A stretch of 64,000 bases of DNA from positions 187,238,891 through 187,302,890 of the forward strand of contig NC_081406.1 in NCBI RefSeq assembly GCF_030272615.1, given 5' to 3'. Shown here piece after piece: positions 34,182-46,600 of this stretch. Source of the DNA: Cryptomeria japonica. Taxonomy: Eukaryota; Streptophyta; Pinopsida; Cupressales; Cupressaceae. The notes beneath the pieces were generated by a model. It did not search any database. It was given only the letters and a program-made list of their open reading frames with translations, and was not told the DNA's origin. A program made the translations under genes and the position numbers. How positions within the stretch are numbered: the stretch's first letter is position 1; each line of letters starts with the position of its first letter.

Positions 34182-36240
34182 TGATCACTTACCTTTAGAT
34201 TCTCAATGAGTAGCACTATCAGTCGGCAATACAGCAATGGTTGTTCATGGTGTGTAACTTGGCTATTGATCCAAATTGAGATCTCAGAACCGACCAAATT
34301 GTGTAAAAATAAATCTGATCTTTGATACAATCTTATACCAAACCATATTTGGCGAAATCAGCAGGAATTTTCAATGGTATACAAATATTTGGCGAATCCC
34401 ACTTAATTCTAACACGTCTTACGTAAATGTAGGGCGAATCAAATCTCGACAAAACATATATGTTGTAATTTACCTAAGCGATTATAGACTATTGATTGGG
34501 ACGGACTTATAATAAAACTGGTGAAATCAATCCTCCCACAACATTGAACGATTAATGGTATTGGCGAATATTGCAGTGAATTAAAACATGCTTCCGAAAA
34601 AGCCAGGCGAATTGGGTCCCTCGATGCAAATTGAACTATTGATGGCTATTAGCGAATATGGTGGTGAATTAAGACACGCTTCCAAAATTGCAGGCAGAAA
34701 TATTAAATAGAACGTTGTGAAAATGTCGACTCTATTGGCAAAATCTTTAAATCGTTACAAATAATTAATAAAAAATGAAGGCGAATTGAAATGCATTTGC
34801 CCAAAAATTGATAAAGTCAAGGTGATCCACCCACCCTGTTCCGTCCAACTTATTCGCCAATTTTGAAATGGCCGATACAAACTATTCACCAATTGGCGAA
34901 TAGTTGCCACTAAAGTTTTCATTGGAGTAAACTATTTATTGAATCTTTTATCATTCAAGCATATGAAGATATTTTCTTAAATGATCTTATAGTTTAACTA
35001 CTTCAATTAAATTAGTTAGTTTTCATTTTCTGATGAAAAGCAGTTAGTTAGTTATTTCATATTCAGCTGAATTTGAGATTAGTCATTAATTCATTTATGT
35101 AACAATAAGTTAGTCCTTTGTTTTTCTTTATATAAGTTTAGTGGTTGTTACAAGTACGACTTGTTATAATTAACAGCAGTATATTTTGTTAAAGAAACAC
35201 CTCCTCAAGAGGTGCAATTTGACTTATTATTATGAGATGTTTTCATTAAAGAAAATACTCTTCAAAGGGTGAGATTCTTAAAGAGTTACTATGCATAAAC
35301 AATATTCTTTATGAAGAGGTCTGATTTACCTTTAAGGTGGTCTTTTAAAAGGTATGACCCATTCTTGGGACAGCGGTTGTGTATAAAAGAGTTGTGAATC
35401 TTTACAAGGGACAGCAATTGCAAATAGGTGTATCCTTTCAGGACAAAAAGGTATGACCCTTTCCCATTATGGAGGGTATAAAAGGAAGGAAGATCATTTG
35501 CAAAAGCATCCAGGAGGAAGATCGAATGGTCAAGCAGATAAGTGACAAATAAATTAAGATCAAAAGTGAGTAAGAGCGGAAAATAGGACAAATAAGATGC
35601 AGAATCTGATCTAATATTAACAGACTAAATTTACTACTTTTATGTATTGAAAAGATTGGAAACAACATTTGATCTGACATCAGAAAGTCAAACTAATAAG
35701 AAATCAGAATCTGAGTTTATTTCAGAAGAAAGGCAGTCAATTATGATATTTGGGTAAAGGTGATTGGTATGCAATATGGTTGAGTCTATTATTTGTTATT
35801 AAATCGATTAGGAAGCATCAAATTATTTATTGAATTAACCAGATAATGTTCCTACAAGCAATCATATATGAGATTAGTAAGGAAACATGGTAGGGAGATG
35901 CGATAGACCCGTTCCCTCGATTAAGTAGACCACCCCAAGTTGGATGGATTGGAGGTCCTACCACTTGCGGGCCAAGGGGTTCAATTGTCTTGGTGGGATG
36001 TTCCGCACCTTTGGGGTTAGTTGTGGAGAACAATCTTCTGGTGCCTATCGTGCTTTCCCATCAAATCCCTGATAAGGTTGGTTGTTGGGAAAGAAGCTAT
36101 AGGATGGATACAACTGCATTTGAGTGGTGTTGTTTATCAATAAGAATCATCATGATCATTTCATTGATGTTAATTGATTATTTGTCTTTTAAGTTCAATA
36201 GCTATTATATAATCTAGTTATAGAATACTCTTTGTAAATA
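34182..36240. other. Unassigned region with diverged tandem and promoter-like repeats
   Basis: No gene is supported. Recurrent GGCGAAT phrases occupy 34350-34900, including an 86-bp unit repeated twice (starting 34543 and 34629: ATTGAAC..GGCGAATAT..TGAATTAA). At 35340-35480 the phrase AAAAGGTATGACCC recurs ~98 bp apart, each copy followed by TATAAAAG (about 35380 and 35470), resembling duplicated promoter elements of an old LTR. I could not find matching LTR ends. Confidence 0.4.
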
Positions 36241-37560
36241 AGTTGTACTGTTGGAATTTTTTATTTTGGACAAAAATCAAGAGTACCCCAAAAGGGAACA
36301 TTGCAAATGCTGGATTCAATATTTTAATATTCTTCTTGCTTGGAGGAGTGTGTTCTTCCTGTGAGGACGAAATCATTTACAGGCAGCATCTTTCACTTGG
36401 TGAGATGCCCAATCTGGAGGATATCTTGGTGATTTTCATACAGAAGTCACAGATTGAGCTGATTGGTGAATTTATTATTCTGAAATTAATAGTGTTCATT
36501 GCATATCTGATTGAAGAAGGTTTTGAGATTTTGTTTGCTGGTCGTACCTCTTTCTTGGCTGGTTGTACACTTCCACAGGCTGGTCATACAACTGCAGCAG
36601 AGGCATGAGGGTTTCCAGTGAAGTTCGACCTGATTTTTGGAGTTGTTTGCTGTTGCTAGAGGGCACACTTGGGTTTGCAACTTCAGTTTATTCATATTAC
36701 AGCATTGGAGGTGATATTTGGAGAGAGGCATCCAGTTTGCAGATTTCTACATCAGATCAGACTTTTATGTTGTTGCATTTATGGGTATGTCTCAAATACA
36801 TTTGTAATGACATTTCATGAACTGGGTTGTTCATATTTTTGAGAAATACTATAACTCCAATTCTAAAATTAAATTTGGAATATTTCAGCCTTGCTGTTTT
36901 CTGAATATTGTCAATTTTTTGAGCTAAATAATTGCTGCAAATATTTCTATTATCTGCACTCTACTTTATTATATAAACAATGCAAACAAAAACCAAAAAC
37001 AAACAAGAAACGCAGAACAGGGCTGCATATTACAGTGAGATGACATCTCTAATAGCTTTTTCCTCGACATCATAATCTTATTTCTTCCCAATGGCGTGAT
37101 TTGGCTTCTTCTTGTCAACAGATCTACCCTCCCAACCAACCACAAGGGCAAATGCATATGATGAGCTTTCTCACTAATACAAGGGTTACTTTGGGCTTGC
37201 ATCAATTTGATCCTAAAGGGATTATCTTACCTAACCCTCCCACCCCTCAACATCCCCCAATGAGCATTATCAAATCTTGTATCAATCCCCTCAAGGTTAG
37301 CAATGATTGCACCAACAACTTCGCCTTATCAGGTCCAACCAACAAGATTTAATGATCTCTAATATTTCGTACCATTTGCTCTTTGGAGTTCTTGTTACTC
37401 TTCCTTGGCTGTATGTACTAGTTTCTTGACCACTTGTGTTGCTGGTCCCTTGTTTTTTATTTCTTCGTTCTTCCCCTTTGTGGGGTCTTTCTAGGTTTCT
37501 CTTCCTAGAAGTTTCTATTGTAAACAATTGTCCTCTTGAGTCCTATAGACCTTCATTGGG
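36241..37560. other. Unassigned region
   Basis: A 121-codon plus-strand frame (36243-36608) has no recognisable domain. It overlaps three short repeats of GGCTGGT(C/T)(G/A)TAC about 21 bp apart (36537-36590), so it is probably chance. A minus-strand frame at 37205-36969 is equally unsupported. I see no LTR ends, RNA gene or transposase here. Confidence 0.35.
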
Positions 37561-37578
37561 TCAAGCATGGATATTAGT

Positions 37579-37580
<2 letters not shown>

Positions 37581-37639
<59 letters not shown>
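37581..37639. repeat. Compound microsatellite (TC)21(CA)9
   Basis: Uninterrupted TC dinucleotides from 37581 to about 37621 pass directly into CA dinucleotides to 37639. ATATTAGT occurs on both sides (37572-37579 and 37639-37646). Confidence 0.97.
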
Positions 37640-40600
37640 TATTAGTAACAAGAATGTCAGTGCATGTCCAATGGTGTGAAGGGTTGCTAGAGCTTGCACA
37701 ATGATGTGGCAGTATGCGAATATGCTTGCATGGTGGCACAAATGTGTGCGAAAAGAGTTCAGCTTGGTGTTACACTAGCACAAGAGGAGTGTGCAATGTT
37801 CATGCAAAGGATGCATTTTGTGCACAATAAATCTAAGGTCCTCCATGTCATCTACTATCTCGAGGTGTTCAAAACAAGTAAAGTGTCAAATGGGGATAAT
37901 CAACATGAGATGGTGCAATGGTCTTTGTATGGTGTGGCTCAATCTAATGGTGTACTACACATATCTATTGATTCTACAAATGCCAATAGGAACGTCAAGA
38001 TGTGGTGCAAAACAATCTAAATGTGACCAAGAACAATCAAGAGTTCTTCAATTAGATAGAGGCCCCCTTAAGGAACCCCACTTGTACTCAGGCCAATTTA
38101 GCAAATAGGGGAATGAAAATAGTTGATATTTGGGAACAAGAGAGTATATTGTGAAATCCATATCAACTTCCATTGATGGTACAACTTCTCAAAGAGGAAG
38201 GGCCACATACACATAACCATGACTAAGCTGACTAAAACCAAATATAAACAATGCTACATGCAAGAGTACATCCCAATATTAATCTCATATTCACTTACAA
38301 GATTTTGCAAGGCAAATAAAAATGCTCAATTACAATCATAATACCACCTCCAACCTAGCTTGAACTATTTCATCCACTAGTTCAATAATAAAAGTCAAGG
38401 TCCAGCCCATCATCAATCAAATTTGAAAGGCATCGCACTCACTTTCAGCTCAATCAAAATGTACAACAATAAAAATAAAATCAAGGCTATTCAATGTTGG
38501 GAGATCACTTCGTCCAAGCTCTGCTACATGCACCAAGGACAAGAGAGACCAAGGTAGATCCCATTTGGCAAAACCGCATCCAATAGATTCCATTTGTTTG
38601 CTAGCAGTGATAAGCAGAAAATATAATTGACAAAAAAGGGCAACAATTCCTCTTCTTCATCGAAAATCTTATTGACAAGATCTTGGACTCTATTGCCCAA
38701 TGCATAAGAATTGCCATTCTCATGTTCTATTCATGTTGGCAAGTAAGTCTATGGTTCTGTTTCATTATGTCACATGCTATCAATGTCATGTCAATGTGGT
38801 TGAAGGTACACAGTTGTGTCTAATGTGTCAAGGGGTTTGTACCTTTTATGTCACGTGGATTCATATTCAAATTATCACTAACTTTGCACATGGTTGATCC
38901 TATATTATAATTTAAGCATGCAGAGGTCACTACGTTGTTTAATATGTTTAATTCATGTAAAGGTGAATTGAGCTGCATCTTGGTTGGATTTAAAAGTGGT
39001 TAGAGGCTAAGTTAGAGTTAAGGTTGGTTGTAGTTATCAAACCTCTTAGGCAATTTATTGTAACAGAAAATGGAAAAATAAATGTAGAAGGGTTCTTCTC
39101 TTTAATCTGAAACAGGACTGCAACTTTGAGTCATGTACTTTTCCTTAGGAATTTGTCTTTGTAAATGAATGAAATGTTAAAAGATGGTAATCAAATATTT
39201 AGCAACAGTGGATTATTCCACCATGGATTTATCCCACATTTCCCTTTCCCTTTTTCAATTTATAATTTTTTGCTCCGTTTGCACTTTCTAGTTAAAAGTG
39301 CATAAAACCTAAAAAATTCCATCATACAAGGGAACTGCCCTTTCAAACACAGGCAGAAATCATCCACTTTATGGTCATCTTCCACGTGAATTGCACCTTT
39401 TGTTACTATGCATTGGGCACAAGTTGACAAATCATGTAAAGGGCTCAACAACAAATAGTGCCAACAAACTCTAAGGGTAATTAAGGACAATATAAATGTT
39501 TCCCTAATGTCAAGAAGATCGGTTTAGATTGCTCTGCATAAGTCAGGGTTAAATACTTATGTCCGGAAAAATCTTCTTCACAACACCACCACTTAATGTC
39601 CAAGATCAACCTGAGAACCGCTCCATTCACAACACAGTTATGGTTACATGGATTTTCATGAGTTCATATGAGGATGAACTGTTTGTATTTAATGTCTACA
39701 TAGATTATCAAACCACCAATCTAAATTGCACTACCAAAAACCCTCAGAAAATGATTACAAACTCACATGATTTAGTCACAGAGAATGTATTAGGCAACAT
39801 TCAACTTCTACAAAACCCTTGGTAGGTAGCCGTCTTACGTAGCTTTCCATTATTATGGTCACTTCAAGATGTCATATAAGCATGACATTCCATTCTGGAG
39901 AACAAGGAACACCACAACAATAAATATTATAAAGAGCTTAAGGCTCTTACCCAGGTCTATAAAGGGTTCCATACCTTACTCAAATGAAAATGCCTTAAAG
40001 CTAGTAACAATCCTCAGCAAACCTATTCAAGGAAGAGAAGGTAATTTATTGCTCAAGCATAATCAAAATCAGCACTGATGAAAAGGACTGGCAGCCCTCT
40101 GAAAATGACTTCCCTATCACCATTAGTTTGGATGAAGATTGCAACATGAGTAGATCCTTGTATGCAAAGTTGTTGATCCTACTCAGATAATCACAACAAG
40201 CTACACTTAACAACCAAATAAAAGGGAATGCATATAGCTCTATAATTTCTCCTATTGACAACAAGTTAGGATCCATTTCCAATCAGCCTCTTGAAATCAC
40301 TTGCACAGCTGAGCTCATATCTAACCAAACCATAGGGATTGAAAATACAACACAAATTTGGAAAAAAGACACTAGTATTCACCAAGGGGAAGGTCCACAA
40401 ACCCTACATAGCAAGACTACAACATCAACAGGTACCAGGAAAATTAGAGATCAAAACCCTAATCCCACATACTAACCTAATAGAATATGGTGTAGTATAG
40501 GAAAAAAAGGCATGTTAGACATAACCTTACTAAAATTTAACCGACTAAATACATTGTATTATAATAAAGTAGATAGACAAAATAAAGTGCTAGAAAATAG

Positions 40601-40680
40601 AGCCATAGAAAGAATAACGGGCAGAAAATGGCAGGGAAAGGCAAAAAACAACTATTGCAATAAATTTATTACCATTGATG
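37640..40680. other. Unassigned intergenic region
   Basis: Short frames only (for example 37694-38020, 39559-39825), none with a recognisable domain or a good codon pattern. No repeat structure, LTR end or RNA gene stands out. It may be old decayed transposon sequence. Confidence 0.35.
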
Positions 40681-40829
40681 AGTTTATAAATACCACCTAT
40701 CACTCTCACAATCTCACTTTCTTTCCTACACTCACTTTTACTATCTTCTTGCTCCCACGAACTCAATATTTTACATTTAAACCCTAGATCCACTTTGCCC
40801 TTCATTTCTCGCTTCTACAAACCACCCAT
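40680..40829 (+). promoter_or_regulatory. Promoter-like segment before the decayed ORF at 40830
   Basis: TTTATAAATACC at about 40683-40694 is followed by a pyrimidine-rich stretch (CACTCTCACAATCTCAC, CTTTCCTACACTCAC) of ~130 bp leading to an ATG at 40830. TATA box plus CT-rich leader is typical of a plant pol II promoter. Confidence 0.4.
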
Positions 40830-41560
40830 ATGGCCACTCCTATTCTGGTGGACTCGTCACAAAACCCAACCTTAAATACAATAAATTCCCCTTTAAAGTC
40901 ATCAATGTCAACCCGAATGGTGCATTATATAAGGTGCCCAAAGACACTATATACACAAAAAATATTTGTCACTATATTCATGCTCAAATTTTAGAGATCA
41001 ACTACACAAAATTTGAAGAACTTGGGGAGACTTTGTTGAAACTTGACACAAGCAACTACTTGCCACAATACGACCAAATAATGGAGAAGAAGCTAGACAT
41101 CTAGAAGGATTTCCCAAACTTCACAATAGAATCTAAATGAGTCCACATGGTCCTTAGTTGATCACATGTCAACATGATGAATATCTCTACCTTGACAAAC
41201 TGATCACTAAACTAGACTATGGTCACAAGGGGAGATTTCTCCAAAGAGAGCCATCAAAAATACAAAATCACCAAACTCACTAGAGCAACATATGATGGGC
41301 CAAGCCTAGATGTGACTAAGATTAGCAATCTAATGGTGAAATATGCAACTATGGGAATTGCATATAAGTTCTACTTCACAAACAAGGAAGATTCTACTAC
41401 CACCGCCGCCATACATGTAAGGAAGTTAAGTAGCAGAACAACTTCCTACACTAACCTTGAAAGGAGGATAATGCCAAAAACTTTTGTAGATCCTTACAAC
41501 TATTACAGAAACATAATAGAAATAAACATAAATAGCATGTATACCACAACACGGTGATTT
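40830..41560 (+). pseudogene. Decayed ORF of unknown, probably transposon, origin
   Basis: From ATG at 40830 the frame reads MATPILVDSSQNPTLNT. A one-base shift near 40890 restores FKVINVNPNGALYKVPKDT, then IHAQILEINYTKFEELGET and NYLPQYDQIMEKKLDI before several stops. A further open piece (41219-41557) reads ITKLTRATYDGPSLDVTK and YATMGIAYKFYF. The series of conserved-looking phrases suggests a former protein of at least 200 residues. No family is recognised, and it is not obviously homologous to the copy C ORF despite a similar MATP start. Confidence 0.45.
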
Positions 41561-42432
41561 ACATGGGAAAAACCCTTTTGGGAGAAAAACCCCACTCTCC
41601 AAAAGCCACCCAATATATTATTCAGAAATCAATAACATTTAATGAAATCAAGTTTCCACAATCCATATAATTATAGTAGCTACTTCTGGATTCGATTGTG
41701 TTCAAGAATTTTTACACAATTGAATTCAAAAGCAGCTACTATAATCAATAACAGATTACAATATACTTGGAGAGCAAGCTTTTCGCAGGAGTATCACCAA
41801 CCAAGAGATTCAAAGGTAACTCAATAGCTATAAAACTCTTACACACAACCTCCATCTCATGCACCTCATATATAGGACATACAATACATGAAACCGTCAA
41901 ATGGTATTACAAAACCATGGGCTAAAACCACCCAATAAAGTGGCACCCACCTTATCTCCAATCCTAGAAGCCCTATAATGTGTCAAAACACACATCAACA
42001 CATGTACCTCCCTTTTACAGTTCATTTATGTGTCCAGCGCACTTTTATATTTCCTATTTCAAGAGACCCAACTTTCGGAGGCCATAATTTTGAAATCGGG
42101 TGTCCGATTGACGAACCGTTTGAAGCATTAGAAAGCTCACAACATGCTCTATAAAGCTATAACCACTATGCTAACTACAAACACTTTTGGACCATTTTGA
42201 AGTCTCTAAAACCCTCAAAATTGACTCCAAAACTTTTGTTCGCAACTTTCAAAAACGAAAACTTTAATATCTTCAAATCTAGACATCATCTTGCAGCGAA
42301 AATTTACTAGCATGCTTATCTAGCCAATTTGAAGCTTTGGGGAAAATTGTGGACTAATCCGTGCTCAAAAGAAAACTTACTAAAAATAGTAACCATATAT
42401 ATATATAAGGTTGAGACACCATTTTCCTAACA
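41539..42432 (-). repeat. LTR-like block (possible solo LTR)
   Basis: On the minus strand the block runs from TGTTAGGAAAATGG (42432) to TATACA (41539), with TATATATG at about 41868-41861 and, near the end, GGTTTTTCTCCC..GGGTTTTTCCCATG, phrases found in LTR R-U5 regions such as the solo LTR at 28458-29742. The flanking pentamers (TAGCA and ATACA) match at only three of five, so the ends may be wrong. It also carries ACTTACTAAAAATAGTAA (42375), the palindrome seen in the solo LTR at 24343. Confidence 0.4.
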
Positions 42433-42558
42433 ATACACACTACCTATCATATAGTGGTTAAAGAAAAGGATATTGATTCATGTGAAGTTCTACGCTTAGA
42501 GTTATTGGATAATATAGTATGCACTAAAAACATATATTACAATTTCTAGTATGGTACC

Positions 42559-43428
42559 TGTTGACGTGTATTTTATACACCATCATACACAGAATAAAAT
42601 ACCAATAGGCATCTTATCCTCTCTTGAGAAAATAGTCTCTAACTGCTGAAGATTCGCGTAAAGGATCAGTTAGGTAGACTCCAAGGTTCTTTTAGTAGGG
42701 TCTCTACGTGTGGACAAGCTTTTAGTGGTATGATGTGATTTGCTGTTTCCTCCAAGGGGTCTTACGCATTCTAAAGCTCGAAGATTTTACTAAACTAAAA
42801 GGAACTTTCAAAAAATAGCAAAAAGATAGGGTTTAAAGAGGTCTAATCTAGCCTAACCCTATGAATGACTTAGTATGGACGAGATTTGGCAAGACTCAAC
42901 CAACTTCAATTTCGCCATAAGATAACAACTCAATTGAAATTAGTGCGATCTTCTAAGGTAATAAAATGATACTCAATGCATCAAAGATCAAGGACACTAC
43001 TACGAAGGTACATATCCAAGACACAATGATAATTGAAGATTAAGGACTCAAAGTGTTCTCCAGTCGACCACACAAGGCGTTCCTACAATCAGCAAGAAGC
43101 TAGTGGTTTGGATTACGAATCCTACCAAATATCAAATCTCACACTTAGTCTTTCAAATTAACAAACTACTTCGATTGAGCACGATTCAAGTGTATCAAAC
43201 AACCATGAAGATAACTCAAGAAATTTGCAATAAAACACCATAACTTCAATATTTTATTGATTTCCAAGTCATCATGTACAACAATTGCTTGAATTTCTCT
43301 CTTCAAAACTCAATCTTGCTACAAAATAAAATTGCTTCTAACTCTAATCTCTCTTACATCAACTATTGACTATTACTCTATTCCTCTATTACACTATTAA
43401 CTATTACAAATGAAATGAAAAATGGGGG
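42559..43428 (-). other. 3' terminal (R-U5-like) region of copy C
   Basis: After the TATA box the minus strand has an AATAAAATATTG stretch (about 43259-43247), CACTAGCTTCTTGCTGATTG and CGCCTTGTGTGGTCGACTGG (about 43117-43062), and CTCAAGAGAGGATAAGATG before the terminus. Co-linear with copy B with many substitutions in between. Confidence 0.65.
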
Positions 43429-43518
43429 TATATATAGCATCCCCAGTTACAATGAAAGGTCCAGATTGAAAGTAAATCAACGGACAAGATCATGACACCT
43501 AAACCCTAATTAGGGTTT
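43429..43518 (-). promoter_or_regulatory. Promoter block of copy C: double telo-box and TATA
   Basis: AAACCCTAATTAGGGTTT at 43518-43501 is followed on the minus strand by a GTCCGTTGATTT motif, CTGGACCTTTCATTG (a degraded site-II position) and TATATATA at 43436-43429. It lies ~100 bp downstream of the ORF stop, so it cannot drive this ORF within the same unit. Confidence 0.65.
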
Positions 43519-43620
43519 GTTACAAATGACCTCCTTTTTACTGAACAATATTAAATACATAGCCAAATATTAAATTTGGCACAAAAACCTAGGAGGTATC
43601 AACCAATGAGAAATAAGATG

Positions 43621-46600
43621 TCATGTCATCTGTAACAACCTTTCATCTAGAATCTTATTCCCTTTCCAATTCTCTTTCTTAGCATATGCAATGAATTTTG
43701 TCACGATTCCTTCGATTTCTGTGATTGGAATCTCGGGAAGATTCTTGATACTCTCTTCTAAGTGGATGACCTGATCGAATGCATCTAGAAGAGCTGCGTC
43801 CCAAGTAGGTTCAAGTTCCTTCGTCCTCTCAATCAGGAGCATGGTGGCAAACATCTGATCATACTGTTCATCTGTAATATCTGCGTCCTTGCGAAAGATG
43901 ATCTTGATTCTATCCTCAAGTTCCTGCATATCCACATCTGTCTCGACCTCGATCCCTCTGCCAAGAATGGTACGAAGTACCTCAAATACTCTGTCCTGGC
44001 TCGGATTGATCACCTCCTCAACTTGACCACATCTAACACTGATGTCCTCGAAGAGAACACTCTTTATATGGAGTAAGGTTGACCACTGGAACAAATTGTG
44101 AGAATCACCCTCCAAGATCCTCTCCTGCGCTAAAATTCTTCTTGATGTGTGTCTTATAACTCTCAAGACAGGAATGACAACGTCCTTGGTATGGGCAAAT
44201 GCAGCTACTGTTGTCATCAATTTGTGGATTATCTCAAGAACTTGGATAGACTGATGAATGATCTTCATCATCCTTGTAACAAACTCTATGGCCACTGTAT
44301 TAGATCTATCCATCCAACTACATGTACGTTGAACCAGGTTCCTGAATCTTTCTGCCTCATTGATTGATTGAAGTGGCAATGCCTGCACTGGTGATCTAAC
44401 TGGATCCTGACGTCCCAAAGGTTCATTGATGTGACTGAAATATGTCCTCCATGCACCGACCTCTCTCTCAAGCTTTCTATTTTTCTCCATTTCTTCTCTA
44501 AGCTTGTCCTTCAATGCCTCAAATGTGTCGGTGGCATCATCTAAAGTCTGCTCTGCTGTGGATGGTCCTAACTCAAAAGTCTGTATATCATATTCCTCTG
44601 CTAGGATCTCACCCTCATATTTGTCTGCTGCCGGTGTAGCTATCTGCAGTTTTCTGGATCCAGTCTCATCTCGAATCATCTTGGACATCTTGGTAGCCTT
44701 CTTCTTTTCTGTTACCTCATGTGAGCGTCCAACAAGGCTCTCTAAATCGATTGCATTATCCTCGTCCTCTACTACGATCACCTTAGTCAATCTTTCCTTC
44801 AACCAATCTGGGATATTCGATCTTGTCTCTTGAACTTGAATCTCTTTATGCACTATTTCTTCTTGTCTGGGAGGAGATGTCATTTCATTATCTTCTTCTA
44901 ACTCATAGTCTTGGAGAGATCCATCTGACGAAACATGTTGTGCCTGTCCTTCCTCCTGCCTGTCATTCTGTACCATAGACTCCATGGACTCTTCTACTTG
45001 AATTGTTCTATTCTCTGATCTAGAAGAAGTACCTGGTACTTGATCTTTGTTGGCCCCTTGCTTTCTCTTGGAAGACTCTTTCTTTTCTGACCTTTCTTTT
45101 CTCTTCGAACCTCTTGGATGGAGATTGCCCTCACTGGCACATCGAAGGTTACCTTCACCTGAATTCCTAGGATTAGGATTGCCTTCACTCACACTTGCTC
45201 CACCTTCGGCTGATTTCTCTTCCAAAGTGAAAGACATAGCTATGCCTTGTTCTCTCAACTTCTGATGCTGAACGTCTACCCATCTGCGAGTACAAGACAA
45301 GACTGGTGCCATCAAAGCATCTAAATCCACGACCTCGGGCTCATTCCAATCCAACCTTATTGTTTTGCTTTCTCTATCATAGGAAGACTGGATATGTCTG
45401 CCATTGTCCTGAGCTTGGTCGGCCACTCTGTAAATCCTACATTTCCTGATGAAATCCAAAGGTAATCTAGAATGCATTTTCCGTTTCACCTCAAGATCAT
45501 CTAGGAGGTTCATCATAAAATCTTCAATTTGATGCTCATGTCTAAATCTTCTGCCGACTGTCTCCTCTAAATGTCCATGTGGATCAAAGCTATTTCTCCA
45601 AGCAAAAGAAGAAAGAGAATACAAGGCTAACTCCTTCTCTGCGTCATCCATGGCTAAAACATTAGGACATACCTCAACTGAATTACCCAAAATAATAGGT
45701 ACTTGGACTCCATTCTGATGTCTGTGCCTGAATGCCTTTGCATATGCTGCCAACTGTCTTGTTACTTCAAGTAACACAATTCTGTCTGTCGGATACCTCG
45801 GCAACATGTATGGAGGTAAAGGACATCCATGCACTCTAATGTAAGTGAATTTGGGAAACTGAATGAACCAAGCACCGTACCTCTTGATGAATTCCTGGGC
45901 ATCCTGAGATAATCTGTTGTGAATCCCTCCTTGCAACGTCCTCGTGATGTTCATCGTGAAGGTGTCATTAACTAACTTGTAGTTTTTCCCTGGCGGATGA
46001 TGCAAGTAGGTATAGGATTCACAAGCTCTGACCTCGCCGGGTCCTCTTCCAATCACTCCTCTGTGAGGTAGTCCTGCGTACTCAACACTCCTGATCAAAG
46101 CATAGATGACGTATGAACTCATGTGGAAGGACTTAGTAGCCCTGAGTCTCCTCAACTGTACGTCTAAGCAATGGCTAATTATCCTAGCCCAATGTATTGT
46201 ACCCTTTCCTTGAACAATCACCTGGATGAAGTAAAACATCCACTTCTCAAAATAGAAGGCATGAGGTGCTCCTGTAACTCGGTTGAGCATAGTAATCAAA
46301 TCTCTGTACTCCTCCTGGAAATCAATCCGGTGCGGTGTGTTCGGTACCTTGCTTAGACGGGGACGACTCTTGAGTAGCCAGTTCTTGTTAATTATGCTTA
46401 GGCAAGCATCTGGATCATCATCGTACATTGATCTGGCTCCTTCTATGCTCTTGTATATCATGTCCCTGTGCTCTGGAAGATGGAAAGCTTCACTTATAGC
46501 TTCCTCTGAAAGGTACGCCAAAGTGTTTCCCTCATTGGACACGATCGTCCTGGACTGTGGATTATAGTGTCGGGCACATTCGATCATCAACTCGTGGCAC

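Noticed and set aside
35300-35500. Integrated pararetrovirus promoter
   Set aside because: Two TATAAAAG motifs with a repeated AAAAGGTATGACCC phrase looked promoter-like, but no coat protein, movement protein or RT sequence lies nearby.
36243-36608. 121-codon plus-strand ORF as a gene
   Set aside because: No domain, overlaps short local repeats, no promoter or splice support.
37694-38108. Overlapping ORFs of 105-108 codons
   Set aside because: Open in two frames at once with no recognisable motif; probably chance.
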